NCBI GenBank assembly: GCA_018818925.1
Contig: JAHJQZ010000090.1
Span: 62,001-126,000 of the forward strand
Direction: 5' to 3'
DNA from: Alphaproteobacteria bacterium
GTDB taxonomy: Bacteria; Pseudomonadota; Alphaproteobacteria; Rhizobiales; Devosiaceae
Length of the DNA: 64,000 nt
The notes beneath the pieces were generated by a model, which searched no databases, was not told where the DNA came from, and saw nothing but the letters and a program-made list of their open reading frames with translations. Shown in pieces: positions 21,349 to 30,430 of this stretch (its first letter is position 1; each line of letters opens with the position of its first letter). A program made the position numbers and the translations under genes.

Positions 21349-21390
21349 TTGACAGTCGTGTTCATTTGGTTTTCTCTGGTGCAAATGATC
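21349..21390 (+). promoter_or_regulatory. lsrG promoter region with candidate LsrR operator 2
   Basis: TTGACA at 21349-21354 is followed by an inverted repeat TCATTTG (21362-21368), 13 bp, CAAATGA (21382-21388). The repeat covers the expected -10 area and start site of the rightward lsr operon. The -10 box itself is poor (TTCTCT region). The half-site GATCATYTG read on the minus strand is shared with operator 1, which supports a common regulator. Confidence 0.5.
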
Positions 21391-21466
21391 GCTGCCACCG
21401 CAAGCCGGACGAAACGCGTCCGGGTCGGCAATCGCGGCAAGGCTTCGACACCCCGGGAGGCATTCG

Positions 21467-21787
21467 ATGTTCGTTCAGCTCGTTCATATCCGGATCAAAC
21501 CGGGACGCCTTAAGGAGTTTTTCGAGGTCTTTCGCGTCAATTTCGACGGCACGCGGTCCGAGCCGGGCAATTACCGGTTCGATGTGTTGCAGGATGTCGA
21601 CGACGAGCACCATTTCGTTGTCTACGAGGCTTTCGAGAACGAGGCGGCGGTCAATGCCCATCGCCAGACCGAGCACTACCGCTTCACCACGGCGGGCCTT
21701 AGGGACCTGATGACAACCGAGTCGCGGGAAAAGGACTTCTTCCGCATGGTCATGCCTGATCACGCAGCGGCGCTGGCGGGGGAATGA
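21467..21787 (+). CDS. lsrG: LsrG, phospho-AI-2 isomerase
   Basis: 106 residues, ABM/antibiotic-biosynthesis-monooxygenase fold. FVQLVHIRIKPGRLKEFFEVF, NYRFDVLQD and the His of HRQTEHYR match LsrG. In enteric bacteria LsrG isomerises phospho-DPD to the 3,4,4-trihydroxy-2-pentanone-5-phosphate form, which LsrF then cleaves. The start is preceded by GGGAGG. It is the first gene of the rightward lsr operon here, whereas in Escherichia coli it is near the end, so the order has been rearranged. Confidence 0.92.
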   Translation: MFVQLVHIRIKPGRLKEFFEVFRVNFDGTRSEPGNYRFDVLQDVDDEHHFVVYEAFENEAAVNAHRQTEHYRFTTAGLRDLMTTESREKDFFRMVMPDHAAALAGE

Positions 21788-21791
21788 CGCC

Positions 21792-22514
21792 ATGCCCGCC
21801 CCGTCCGTCCAGTCCCTGAAAGAGCGCTGCCGCGGCATCAGTGCCGGCATTTTCGCCGCACCGTGTGGCGCGCTCGCGGACTCCACCCGCAGGCTGGCGG
21901 ACTGGGGCGGGCAGCTTATACATTTCGACGTCATGGACGGCGTCTTCGTGCCCCAGATCACCGCCGGCCCCGACTTCGTCAAGGCGCTCGGCGACGGCAT
22001 GGTGCGCGACGTCCACCTGATGGTCGAATGCCCCGATCGCCATGTCGCCGCTTTCGCCGAGGCCGGTGCCGACATCATCAGCGTGCATGTCGAGGCGCCG
22101 GGCGCCGCCCGGGCGCTCGCCGCCATCCGCGCCGCGTCCGCCGAACTGGGACGGCCGATCCTTGCCGGTCTCGCCATCATGCCGGACACGCCGCTGGCCG
22201 ACCTTGTTCCCCTTCTTAATCCGGCGCCGGACCTTATGCTGGTGCTGGCGCTCGATCCACGGCGCAAAGCTCCTCCGTGCGTCGGCGAAGCGGCGGCGCG
22301 GGCCAGGGCCATCAGAGAAATGGCCGCGCCCGCCCGCCCGCTCGTCGCCATCGACGGCGGCATCACCGAGCAATCGATCGCCGAAGCCATGTGCGCCTCG
22401 CCGGATTTCGCCGTCTCCGGCAGCGCCATATTCCGCGCCGCCGCACCCGAAGCGGCTTTCCGCCGCCTTGCCGGCGCGCTGCGCCGAACGGCTCCCGACG
22501 GAGTACCCGCATGA
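21792..22514 (+). CDS. lsrE: LsrE-type ribulose-phosphate-3-epimerase homologue
   Basis: 240 residues, ribulose-phosphate epimerase barrel. The metal-ligand positions of the family are all present: His and Asp in HFDVMDG, His in DVHLMVE and Asp in AIDGGIT; VSGSAIF is the phosphate-binding end. Within an lsr operon this corresponds to LsrE, found in Salmonella but absent from the E. coli K-12 operon; its step in AI-2 catabolism is not settled. Retention of all four metal ligands suggests an active epimerase. It follows lsrG by 4 bp and overlaps lsrA by 4 bp. Confidence 0.85.
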   Translation: MPAPSVQSLKERCRGISAGIFAAPCGALADSTRRLADWGGQLIHFDVMDGVFVPQITAGPDFVKALGDGMVRDVHLMVECPDRHVAAFAEAGADIISVHVEAPGAARALAAIRAASAELGRPILAGLAIMPDTPLADLVPLLNPAPDLMLVLALDPRRKAPPCVGEAAARARAIREMAAPARPLVAIDGGITEQSIAEAMCASPDFAVSGSAIFRAAAPEAAFRRLAGALRRTAPDGVPA

Positions 22515-24016
22515 CCGATCAGCCAATGTCCGACGCGCCTCTGGTCGCACTGCGCGGCATCTGGAAGGTCTTCGAGAGCGTCACCGTGTTGCGCGGCGTC
22601 GATTTCGACATCTATCCCGGCCAGGTCCACGCCCTGCTCGGCGGCAATGGCTCGGGCAAGTCGACCATGGTCAAGATCATTTCCGGCGCCTACCAGCCGA
22701 CCGCCGGAACCATAGAGATCGGCGGGGTGCCCACTGTTTTGTCGACGCCTTCGGAGGCCCATGCCCACGGCATCTACATGGTGCCGCAGGAGCCGCATAT
22801 CTTCCCCAACCTCACGGTCATGGAAAATCTGACCACGGGGCTTCAGGGCGACGCCGCAGAGATCGCCCGGCGCGCCCGCGACATCGCCCACGATATCGGC
22901 CTCAATGCCGATTTCGCCGCGCCGGGCGGTGAATTGTCGATCGCCAACCAGCAACTGGTCGAGATCGTGCGCGGATTGCTGCGCAACGCCAAGGTGCTGA
23001 TCCTTGATGAACCGACCTCGTCGCTGACCCGCCGCGAGGTCGCGAGCCTTGCCACCCAGATGCACAATCTCAAGTCGCGCGGCATCGGCCTTTTGTTCAT
23101 CTCGCACCGGCTCAACGAGGTGCTCGAACTCACCGATCACATCAAAGTCCTGCGCGACGGCGGCTTCGTGCTCACCGCGCCCGCTTCGGAGCTGACCACG
23201 GACATGCTGGTCGAGGCCATGCTGCCGGCTGGTTTCACCCCGCCGGCCGCCACCGCCGACAGGCAGATCAGGCGCGACGGCGAAGCCGCCGTCCTGAGCG
23301 TTGCCGGCCTTTGCTCGCAGGTCTTCCGCGACGTCAGCTTCGAGGTCTTCCCCGGCGAGGTCGTCGGCATTTCCGGCGTCGTCGGTTCGGGCCGCACCGA
23401 ACTGGCCGAGGCCATCTACGGCATCGATACCGACGCCACCGGCGCCGTCACGATCGCCGGCGTGGCTGCGCCGCGGCGCACCCCGCAGATTTGCCAGGAG
23501 CTCGGCCTCGCCTATGTGCCCGAGGATCGCCATGCTCACGGCATCTTCCTCGCCCTGCCCTGTGCCCAGACCATTTCCTCGAGCGTTCTGTCGCTCGGCC
23601 GCTCGCGCTTCATGAGCGAGGCCCGTGAGGTCGCGATGGCCGCCCGCTTCGTCGAGCGCCTGCGCATCAAGCTCGCCTCGCCGCTGCAGGTGGCCCGCAC
23701 CCTTTCCGGCGGCAACCAGCAGAAAATCGTGCTCGCCAAGACCCTCGCGCCCGAGCCGCGCGTCATCATCCTCGACGAGCCGACGCGCGGCATCGACGCC
23801 CGCGCCCGCCAGGACGTCTACCGCATCATCCGCGAACTGACCGCCGACGGCGTCGGTGTCGTCGTCATCTCCTCCGAGGTCGGCGAGATCGCCGAGGTTT
23901 CCGACCGCATCATGGTGATGAAACGCGGACGGCTCACCGAACTGCCCGCCGGCGTCAAGGGGATCGAGCAGATCTCCGCGGCCACTTTCGACGCGAACGG
24001 AGGCGTTTCGGCATGA
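22511..24016 (+). CDS. lsrA: LsrA, double-cassette ATPase of the AI-2 importer
   Basis: 501 residues with two fused ABC cassettes, the CUT2 (ribose-type) architecture. Cassette 1: Walker A GGNGSGKST at 44-52, degenerate signature LSIANQQ, Walker B VLILDEPTSSL. Cassette 2: degenerate Walker A VVGSGRTEL, signature LSGGNQQK, Walker B VIILDEPTRGID. As in other CUT2 ATPases the two halves are not equivalent. It energises uptake of AI-2 through LsrC and LsrD. The gene overlaps both neighbours by four bases (ATGA). Confidence 0.95.
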   Translation: MTDQPMSDAPLVALRGIWKVFESVTVLRGVDFDIYPGQVHALLGGNGSGKSTMVKIISGAYQPTAGTIEIGGVPTVLSTPSEAHAHGIYMVPQEPHIFPNLTVMENLTTGLQGDAAEIARRARDIAHDIGLNADFAAPGGELSIANQQLVEIVRGLLRNAKVLILDEPTSSLTRREVASLATQMHNLKSRGIGLLFISHRLNEVLELTDHIKVLRDGGFVLTAPASELTTDMLVEAMLPAGFTPPAATADRQIRRDGEAAVLSVAGLCSQVFRDVSFEVFPGEVVGISGVVGSGRTELAEAIYGIDTDATGAVTIAGVAAPRRTPQICQELGLAYVPEDRHAHGIFLALPCAQTISSSVLSLGRSRFMSEAREVAMAARFVERLRIKLASPLQVARTLSGGNQQKIVLAKTLAPEPRVIILDEPTRGIDARARQDVYRIIRELTADGVGVVVISSEVGEIAEVSDRIMVMKRGRLTELPAGVKGIEQISAATFDANGGVSA

Positions 24017-25065
24017 TGAAGGTTTTCAAGAGCCGCGAATTCCTGGTGCTGGTGCTGCTGGTGGTGCTGATCCTGTCGGTCGCCACGGTCAACAAGGCCG
24101 TGCTCAACCCGATCACGCTGATCAACATCGTCAATTCCGCGCTGTTCCTGATGCTGATCGCCATGGGCCAGATGTTCGTCGTCCAGACCCGCGGCATCGA
24201 CGTGTCGGTCGGCGCCATTGCCGGCATTTCCGCCGTCATCTTCGGCTTCGCGCTCAATGCCGGCCTGCCGCTGCCGGTCGCCATGCTCTTCGCGCTTTTG
24301 ACCGGCCTCGTCGCCGGTTCGATCAACGCCGTCGGCGTCGTCTTTGTCGGCATTCCGCCGATTATCATGACCCTCGGCACGCTCGGCGCCTATCGCGGCT
24401 TCATGCGTGTGCTTACGGGTGGCAGCTGGATCGAATCCATTCCGCAATCGATCAAGTCTCTGGCTGTCACCCGCTTTTTCTCCGTTCCGCTGATGGTCTG
24501 GGCCGTCGCGGCCCTGGTCGTCGTCGTCGCCGTGCTTCTGGCGCGCATCAAGGCGGCCCGCAATTTCTACGCCGTCGGCGACAATTACGACGGCGCCTAC
24601 CTGCTCGGCATCAACGTCAAGGCGACCCGGTTCGCCGCCTTCGCCCTGGCCGGCCTGTTCTCCGGCGCCGCCGCCATCGTCTTCACCGGCCAGATCGGCT
24701 TCGTGCCGATGCAGACCGGCAATGGCCTCGAATTGAAGGCCATCGCGGCCGTGGTGCTCGGCGGCGTCTCGCTGATGGGCGGCACCGGCTCGATCTGGTC
24801 AGCCGTCATCGGCGCGCTGTTCCTGACCACCGTCGATTCCATGATGATCTTTTTGAAAGTGCCCGGTTCCTGGAACAATGCCGTCGCCGGCGCCGTCCTG
24901 CTCGCCGTCGTCGTGTTCGACTACCTCATCCGCCGCTCGGTCAGGCGCCGCCAGCTCGCGGCCCGCGCCGCCGAGATGCGCCGGTCCGAGATCGAGGCCG
25001 AAGGCGCCAAATCCATGCCCAAGTCCGCCAACAAGACCCTTCAGCCCACGGAGGCCTCGTCATGA
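24013..25065 (+). CDS. lsrC: LsrC, AI-2 importer permease
   Basis: 350 residues with eight or more hydrophobic segments; the RbsC-type blocks QTRGIDVSVGAIAGISA and AVVLGGVSLMGGTGS are clear. It pairs with LsrD to form the AI-2 channel. The C-terminal tail after about residue 305 is hydrophilic and rich in Arg, Lys and Glu. The start overlaps the lsrA stop and the end overlaps lsrD, both by four bases. Confidence 0.92.
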   Translation: MMKVFKSREFLVLVLLVVLILSVATVNKAVLNPITLINIVNSALFLMLIAMGQMFVVQTRGIDVSVGAIAGISAVIFGFALNAGLPLPVAMLFALLTGLVAGSINAVGVVFVGIPPIIMTLGTLGAYRGFMRVLTGGSWIESIPQSIKSLAVTRFFSVPLMVWAVAALVVVVAVLLARIKAARNFYAVGDNYDGAYLLGINVKATRFAAFALAGLFSGAAAIVFTGQIGFVPMQTGNGLELKAIAAVVLGGVSLMGGTGSIWSAVIGALFLTTVDSMMIFLKVPGSWNNAVAGAVLLAVVVFDYLIRRSVRRRQLAARAAEMRRSEIEAEGAKSMPKSANKTLQPTEASS

Positions 25066-26120
25066 AATTCGCGAGCTGGCTCAGGAGCTGGGAGTTCATG
25101 CTGGCCATCGTGCTGGCGGTGGAACTGATCGTGCTCGGCATCATCAACCCGGCCTTCCTCAACATCGAGAACCTTTTGTTCTCGACCTCCGATTTCGTCC
25201 ACGTCATCATCGCCGCGATCGGCCTCACCCTCATCATCATGACCGGCGGCATGGACATTTCCGGCGTCTCCGTGATGGGCATGGCTTCGATCGTCTGCGG
25301 ACTGAGCTATGTCGCCGGCGCCCCGATCGAGCTGGCCGTGGCCATCGCGCTCGTGGTCGGCTTCGCCGCCGGCTCGTTCAACGGCACCGTGGTCGCCAAT
25401 ACCGACGTCAATCCGCTCGTCATCACCCTGGCCATGATGTTCCTTTATGCCGGCATCGCCACCGGCCTGCCGACGCTTCTGGACATGATGGGCTTCGCCT
25501 CCATGGGACCGGGCGGCTTCGAGGCCTATCAATACGAGGGCATTTCCGGCCTGCCCAAGCATTTCACCTGGATCGGCACCGGCGGCATCGGCTGGATTCC
25601 TAATCCGCTGATCATCACCATCGTGCTCGCCGCCGCCGCGTCCTGGCTGATGCTCGGCACCCGCTTCGGCCGCTATCTCAAGCTGATCGGCGTTTCCGCC
25701 GACGTCGCCCGCTATACCGGCGTGCCGGTCAAGCGCACCCTGATCGCCGTCTACGCCATCAACGGCTTCGGCGCCGCCGTCGCCGGCCTGGTGCTGACCG
25801 CCTATTTCACCTCGGCCCGTTCCGATCTCGGCGCCGATGCGCTGTTGAACATCATCACCGCCGTGGTCCTTGGTGGCTCGTCGATCTATGGCGGCCAGGG
25901 CTCGGTCCTCGGCACCTTCCTTGCCGGCCTCGCGCTCGGCTATCTCCGCCAAGGGCTTTTAGCCCTCGGCATCACCTCGGACGTGGTTCCGGTCATCGTC
26001 GGTTCCGTGCTCATCGGCACGGTGGCCCTCAAGATCGGCATGTCCGTTCTCAACACCAAACGCGCCAATCGCGCGGCCTATGCGGCCGAACGGATGGCGG
26101 TGAGCGGAAACGGCGGATGA
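25062..26120 (+). CDS. lsrD: LsrD, AI-2 importer permease
   Basis: 352 residues, second RbsC-type permease. Conserved blocks are [17 protein letters not shown] in the first third and [20 protein letters not shown] near the end. Position directly after lsrC, with a 4-bp overlap, and before lsrB fixes its role. A 74-bp gap with GAGGAGG leads to lsrB. Confidence 0.92.
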   Translation: MKFASWLRSWEFMLAIVLAVELIVLGIINPAFLNIENLLFSTSDFVHVIIAAIGLTLIIMTGGMDISGVSVMGMASIVCGLSYVAGAPIELAVAIALVVGFAAGSFNGTVVANTDVNPLVITLAMMFLYAGIATGLPTLLDMMGFASMGPGGFEAYQYEGISGLPKHFTWIGTGGIGWIPNPLIITIVLAAAASWLMLGTRFGRYLKLIGVSADVARYTGVPVKRTLIAVYAINGFGAAVAGLVLTAYFTSARSDLGADALLNIITAVVLGGSSIYGGQGSVLGTFLAGLALGYLRQGLLALGITSDVVPVIVGSVLIGTVALKIGMSVLNTKRANRAAYAAERMAVSGNGG

Positions 26121-26194
26121 CCGTCGGTCGTCCCAACCACAGAGGCCGGGCAACGGCTCATGACAACCCACACTCTCAAAGAGGAGGAACTGCA

Positions 26195-27229
26195 ATGACT
26201 CTCGGAAAACTCGCGCTCGGTTTCGCTGTCGCATCGCTGATGCTGTCGGCTTCCGCCATTTCGGCAAGTGCCGCGGATGCCCGGATCGCCTTCATTCCCA
26301 AGCTCACCGGCGTCGGCTTCTTCGAATCCGGCGGCAAGGGCGCCATGGCGATGGGCGCCGAACTCGGCATCGACGTCAAGTATGACGGCCCGTCGGAAGC
26401 CTCCGTGTCCGGCCAGGTCGAATTCATCAACAACTTCGTCAACCAGGGCTACGACGCGATCGCCATTTCGTCGCTGTCGCCCGACGGTTTGTGCGAAGCG
26501 CTCAACCGTGCCGCCGAAAAGGGCGTCAAGGTCCTGACCTGGGACAGCGACGTCAATCCCGAATGCCGCTCCTATTACATCAACCAGGGCACGCCCGAAC
26601 AGCTCGGCCGGCTTCTGGTGACCATGGCGGCCGACCAGATGGACGATCCGACCGCGGCCAAGAAGGTGGCCTTCCACTATTCGTCGCCGACCGTGACCGA
26701 CCAGAACCAGTGGGCGGAAGTGGCCAAGAAGGTCATCGCCGAGGAATATCCGAGCTGGGAGGTCGTGGCGACCGAGTTCTCGAACCAGGACGCCCAGAAG
26801 GCCGTGCAGGTCCCGACTGCCCTGTTCCAGACCTATCCCGACCTCGACGCGATCATCTGCCCCGATGCCAACGCCCTTCCCGGTTCGGCCCAGGCCGCCG
26901 AGAATCTCGGCATCGCCGGCAACGTGATCATCACCGGCTTCTCGACGCCGAACACCATGCGCCAGTATGTGAAGTCCGGCACCGTCGACGCGTTCGGCCT
27001 GTGGGACGTGGTCGTCCAGGGCAAGCTCTCGGTCTTCGTGGCCAACGAAATGGTCCAGGGCAAGACCTTCAATGTCGGCGACAAGATCGAAGTCCCCGGC
27101 ATCGGCACCGTCGAAATCTCGCCGAATTCGGTGCAGGGCTATGACTACGAAGCCGAAGGCAACGGCATCATCCTTCTGCCCGAGCGGACCGTCTTCACCG
27201 CCGAGAACATCGACAATTTCGACTTCTAG
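26195..27229 (+). CDS. lsrB: LsrB, periplasmic AI-2-binding protein
   Basis: 344 residues from the ATG behind GAGGAGG; a Sec signal peptide ends near SASAAD (residue 27). The mature protein matches LsrB of Salmonella almost end to end (for example [55 protein letters not shown]). The AI-2 contacts known from Salmonella LsrB are kept as Lys in IPKL, Asp in TWDSD, the Asp-Gln pair in VTDQNQW and Pro in NALPG; the Ala two residues after that Pro appears to be Ser. It binds AI-2 in the periplasm for LsrACD. A 10-bp hairpin follows 16 nt after its stop. Confidence 0.95.
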   Translation: MTLGKLALGFAVASLMLSASAISASAADARIAFIPKLTGVGFFESGGKGAMAMGAELGIDVKYDGPSEASVSGQVEFINNFVNQGYDAIAISSLSPDGLCEALNRAAEKGVKVLTWDSDVNPECRSYYINQGTPEQLGRLLVTMAADQMDDPTAAKKVAFHYSSPTVTDQNQWAEVAKKVIAEEYPSWEVVATEFSNQDAQKAVQVPTALFQTYPDLDAIICPDANALPGSAQAAENLGIAGNVIITGFSTPNTMRQYVKSGTVDAFGLWDVVVQGKLSVFVANEMVQGKTFNVGDKIEVPGIGTVEISPNSVQGYDYEAEGNGIILLPERTVFTAENIDNFDF

Positions 27230-27245
27230 TCGATCCATGCGCATC

Positions 27246-27269
27246 CCGCCGCGGCTCCGGCCGCGGCGG
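27246..27269 (+). other. Intercistronic stem-loop between lsrB and lsrF
   Basis: Perfect 10-bp GC stem CCGCCGCGGC (27246-27255), tetraloop TCCG (UNCG type), arm 27260-27269. It starts 16 nt after the lsrB stop and has no U-run, so lsrF can still be transcribed. It likely raises LsrB levels over the other subunits. Confidence 0.75.
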
Positions 27270-27325
27270 CAGCCTGCTTGCTCTCCACATCGAACGCGCG
27301 CCCGGCGCGCGAAAGGAAAACGACA

Positions 27326-28207
27326 ATGGCCGACCTGGACGACATCAAGGACGGGAAGGATTTCGGACTGGATCGTCCTGCAATAGCTGAAGGCTTCTTC
27401 GTCAAGGGCAGCGCCCATCTCGACTGGGGCATGCAGCATCGCCTTTCCCAGATCTTCAATCCCAAGACCGGCCGCACGGTCATGCTCGCCTTCGACCACG
27501 GCTATTTCCAGGGCCCAACCACCGGGCTCGAACGCATCGACCTCAACATCCAGCCGCTGGTTGAATATGCCGACGTCATGATGGCGACGCGCGGCTCGCT
27601 GCGCGCTTCGATCAGCCCGGCGACGCAGAAGCCGGTCGTCCTCAGGTGCTCGGGCGGCAATTCCATTCTCGGCGAGCTGTCGAACGAAGCGGTCGCCGTC
27701 AATGTCGAGGACGCCATCCGCATGAACGCCGCGGCCATGGCGGCACAGATCTATATCGGCGCCGAATTCGAGCACCAGTCGATCAAGAACGTCATCCAGC
27801 TCATCGACACCGGCATGCGCTACGGCATCCCGACCCTCGCGGTCACCGGCGTCGGCAAGGCCATGGCGCGCGACGCCCGCTATTTCGGCCTGTCGACGCG
27901 CATCGCCGCCGAAATCGGTGCCCAGTACGTCAAGTCCTACTATATCGAGGAGGGCTTTGCCCGCGTTGTCGCCGGCTGTCCGGTGCCGATCGTCATCGCC
28001 GGCGGCAAGAAGCTGCCCGAACGCGACGCGCTCGAAATGGCCTATCGCTCGATCGACGCGGGCGCCGCCGGCGTCGACATGGGCCGCAACATCTTCCAGT
28101 CCGACGATCCGGTGGCGATGATCCAGGCGGTTCGCGCCGTCGTCCACGATCTTCAAACGCCGGACAAGGCGTTCCAGCTCTACAACGATCTCAAGAAGAA
28201 GGGCTAA
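27326..28207 (+). CDS. lsrF: LsrF, phospho-AI-2 thiolase/aldolase
   Basis: 293 residues. The N terminus [13 protein letters not shown] and blocks [28 protein letters not shown] and [14 protein letters not shown] match LsrF. LsrF uses a Schiff-base-type lysine in a class-I aldolase fold; the Lys of [11 protein letters not shown] is the equivalent of the catalytic residue. It transfers an acetyl group from the LsrG product to coenzyme A, giving dihydroxyacetone phosphate and acetyl-CoA. It is the last gene of the operon and is followed by a strong terminator. Confidence 0.95.
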   Translation: MADLDDIKDGKDFGLDRPAIAEGFFVKGSAHLDWGMQHRLSQIFNPKTGRTVMLAFDHGYFQGPTTGLERIDLNIQPLVEYADVMMATRGSLRASISPATQKPVVLRCSGGNSILGELSNEAVAVNVEDAIRMNAAAMAAQIYIGAEFEHQSIKNVIQLIDTGMRYGIPTLAVTGVGKAMARDARYFGLSTRIAAEIGAQYVKSYYIEEGFARVVAGCPVPIVIAGGKKLPERDALEMAYRSIDAGAAGVDMGRNIFQSDDPVAMIQAVRAVVHDLQTPDKAFQLYNDLKKKG

Positions 28208-28236
28208 ACCCACCTCCCGAGCTATCCTCACACTCG

Positions 28237-28267
28237 CGCCCCGGTCCTGCCGGGGCGTTGTTTTTTT
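28237..28267 (+). terminator. Rho-independent terminator of the lsr operon
   Basis: 8-bp perfect stem CGCCCCGG / CCGGGGCG (28237-28244 and 28250-28257) with loop TCCTG, then TTGTTTTTTT. It lies 29 nt after the lsrF stop. Confidence 0.92.
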
Positions 28268-28281
28268 GACATGGCCGGAAT

Positions 28282-28325
28282 TGTCACCCATGTCTGGGGC
28301 GCAACCTGTTACCCATGTCTGCGGG
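28282..28325. repeat. 26-bp-spaced direct repeat beside tRNA-Asp
   Basis: TGTCACCCATGTCTGGGG (28282-28299) and TGTTACCCATGTCTGCGG (28308-28325) agree at 16 of 18 positions. Repeated ACCCATGTC motifs of this kind are found at the ends of IS481/IS3-type elements, so this may be a leftover transposon end. No transposase sequence is recognisable nearby. Confidence 0.5.
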
Positions 28326-28342
28326 TTGGAAAAAGAGGGCGG

Positions 28343-28419
<77 letters not shown>

Positions 28420-28687
28420 TTCGGCGCGGTCGGTAAACGGGACCGCGAAAGGACGCGTCGGTTTAGCGGGCGGTCCGGGTCAAGTCAAGCGGCATGCGCG
28501 GGCAAATCGGCGCGAAATTCCCGGGGGCCGCCACAGGCCCGGATTTCAGGACTTGAAGCCGGTCGTGACAATGCCGATCTTTCGTGAAAGCCTGCGCCAA
28601 ACCGTGAGTCTGCCGCGCGAAGCCACCCGCATCGCGACAGCCTCCAGAGGTTCGTCCAGCGCAGGCGGAGGCTCTCAGGGACATCAA

Positions 28688-28897
28688 ATGAAACTCGATA
28701 CCGTCGCCCTCGCCCTTGTCGTCATCTTCGCCGTTCTGTGGCTCGCAACGCTGGTCACCGGGCTATTGGCTGCCATCCCCTTCGGCGTTGTCGGCCTGAT
28801 CCCGGTTGCCATCGTGCTGGCGCTGCTGGTCGAGATCATCCGCCAGCGCCGCGCCAACAAGGAAGACGACTACTATTCCAAGAACGTCGACAAATAG
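28688..28897 (+). CDS. Small two-helix membrane protein, unknown function
   Basis: 69 residues, ATG behind CAGGGA. Two hydrophobic segments (about residues 5-27 and 29-49) are joined by a short Pro-containing turn (AAIPFGVVG), and a charged tail ends RRANKEDDYYSKNVDK. This is an inner-membrane hairpin topology. I do not recognise the family. The 5' neighbour is tRNA-Asp on the other strand and the next gene is the YbjQ homologue 92 bp downstream, possibly cotranscribed. Confidence 0.65.
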   Translation: MKLDTVALALVVIFAVLWLATLVTGLLAAIPFGVVGLIPVAIVLALLVEIIRQRRANKEDDYYSKNVDK

Positions 28898-28989
28898 CCT
28901 CGCTTGAGGCGACGTTGCGGCCGGTTCGCCGGTTCGCAAGCGCGTCGACCCGAACACCCGGCACCATGCCATACCAAAGGACCGCTCCG

Positions 28990-29304
28990 ATGCTGATCGC
29001 CACATCCGAAAAGATCGAAGGCCGCGAGATCGCCGAGACCCTCGGCCTCGTGCGCGGCAATACCATCCGCGCCCGTCATGTCGGCACCGACATCATCGCC
29101 GGATTGAGAAACCTCGTCGGCGGCGAGGTAACCGAATACACCAAGCTTTTGGGCGAAGCGCGCGAGCAGGCGCTCGACCGCATGGTCGCCGAGGCCGAAC
29201 GGCTCGGCGCCGATGCCATTGTCGGCATGCGCTTCGCCACCTCGATGGTGGCCCAGGGCGCCGCCGAAATCCTCGCCTACGGCACCGCCGTCAAGCTGGC
29301 CTGA
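28990..29304 (+). CDS. YbjQ/UPF0145 family protein
   Basis: 104 residues, the standard length of the family when started at 28990 (AAAGGA upstream); an in-frame ATG at 28966 would add 8 residues. Family features: ATSEKIEGREIAETLGLV at the N terminus, the GGEVTEYTKLL block in the middle, and GADAIVGMRFATS near the end. The family forms small pentameric heavy-metal-binding-like domains; a cellular role is not established. The protease gene begins 6 nt after its stop, so they are probably cotranscribed. Confidence 0.88.
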   Translation: MLIATSEKIEGREIAETLGLVRGNTIRARHVGTDIIAGLRNLVGGEVTEYTKLLGEAREQALDRMVAEAERLGADAIVGMRFATSMVAQGAAEILAYGTAVKLA

Positions 29305-29309
29305 GCCTT

Positions 29310-30023
29310 TTGCGCCTTGCCTGGCCGATCGCCTTGTGGCTGGCGCTGGTTCCGGCATGGCCGGCCCCGGCCGCCGAAGCTGTTGCCGTGCCGCGTGACG
29401 CCATCGGCAAGGTCAACTATGCTGGCTTCTCGACCCGCGGCCAGTGCACCGGCGTGCTCGTCGCGCCCGACCGCGTCCTGACGGCGGCGCATTGCCTGCG
29501 CCGACACGGCGACGGCGATGCGCTGCCGCCCGGCCAGATCCATTTCCTCGCCGGCTACGACCGCGGAATCTACCGCGCCCATGCCCGCGCCGTCGACATG
29601 GACTTCCTGCCAGTCGACGCGAGCGCTGTGCAGGGCGTGCGCCTTTTGAGCGACGCCGCCCTCATCACGCTCGACATGACGCTCGATCTCGTGCCTGTCG
29701 ATCTGGTTCCGCCGGGCGTCGCCATGCCGGATAGCGTCATTCATGCCGGCTATATGCTAAAGCGGCCGGAAGTGCTGACCGTCACCGAACCATGCGAGGT
29801 GCTGGCGCTCGCCTCGGGCCTGTGGGCCAGCAATTGCCACGCCGAACCGGGCAGCTCGGGCGGTCCCGTCTTCGCCCTGACCGACAACGGCCTGCAACTG
29901 GCTGGCATCGTCGCGGCAATCAACAACAGCGGCGCCAGCTTCATCGTGCCACTGGCGCTGATCCGCTCGCTTCTGCAGGCCGCACCGTCGGTGGCCGTGC
30001 CCGATCTGGAGACTGGCGGCTAG
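29310..30023 (+). CDS. Secreted trypsin-like serine protease
   Basis: 237 residues from a TTG start 6 nt after the previous stop. A signal peptide (ALWLALVPAWPAPAAEA) precedes a chymotrypsin-fold domain. The catalytic triad is visible: His in LTAAHC (about residue 64), Asp in LLSDAALITL (about 115), and Ser in PGSSGGPVF (about 187); CNCH-type cysteines flank the Ser. It should act in the periplasm or outside the cell; substrates are unknown. Its TAG stop shares the tetranucleotide CTAG with the stop of the convergent gene. Confidence 0.88.
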   Translation: MRLAWPIALWLALVPAWPAPAAEAVAVPRDAIGKVNYAGFSTRGQCTGVLVAPDRVLTAAHCLRRHGDGDALPPGQIHFLAGYDRGIYRAHARAVDMDFLPVDASAVQGVRLLSDAALITLDMTLDLVPVDLVPPGVAMPDSVIHAGYMLKRPEVLTVTEPCEVLALASGLWASNCHAEPGSSGGPVFALTDNGLQLAGIVAAINNSGASFIVPLALIRSLLQAAPSVAVPDLETGG

Positions 30024-30430
30024 TTCGGACTGGCCAGCTGCCCTGTCTCAACCGCTCCGGTATCGATCGCCTCGCCGTTGCGCACCGAATCGCTGATCGA
30101 TCCGATCAACGTCTGCTGATCGGGGTCGACGGCAAAATTGCCAAGATAGGCGATCTTGTCGGCAAGCAGCGGATTTGCCGTGCCGGGCACGTAATACGAC
30201 TGGAGCTGCGCGACGAGCGCGGCGACGGCGCTCTGCAATTCCTCACCCGTCAGGCCGGCAAGCAGCGCGTCGATCGCGTCTTCGCAGTCCGCCAGAGTCG
30301 TCGTCTGCGACGCGCAATAGGCGGAAACGGCTTCGGTCGTCGTGAGATCGGAGGGTACCTGCGCCAGCGACACCGTAGCGATCGTACCCAAAGCAAAAAT
30401 AAAGGCGACAATTAAAGGAAAGATACGCAT
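30020..30430 (-). CDS. Secreted protein of unknown function
   Basis: 136 residues from the ATG at 30430 with GGGAGG six bases upstream. A signal peptide (MRIFPLIVAFIFALGTIATVSLAQ) is followed by an acidic, Ala/Thr-rich mature part with two cysteines (AYCASQTTTLADCEDA, about residues 40-55), which could form a disulphide. The rest looks helical. No family recognised. The gene converges on the protease gene, with the two stops sharing CTAG. Confidence 0.7.
   Translation of the reverse strand: MRIFPLIVAFIFALGTIATVSLAQVPSDLTTTEAVSAYCASQTTTLADCEDAIDALLAGLTGEELQSAVAALVAQLQSYYVPGTANPLLADKIAYLGNFAVDPDQQTLIGSISDSVRNGEAIDTGAVETGQLASPN

Noticed and set aside
22277-22510. Longer N terminus for LsrA
   Set aside because: The upstream codons overlap the lsrE coding region and give a low-complexity basic sequence; the ATG at 22511 has the ATGA coupling used throughout the operon.
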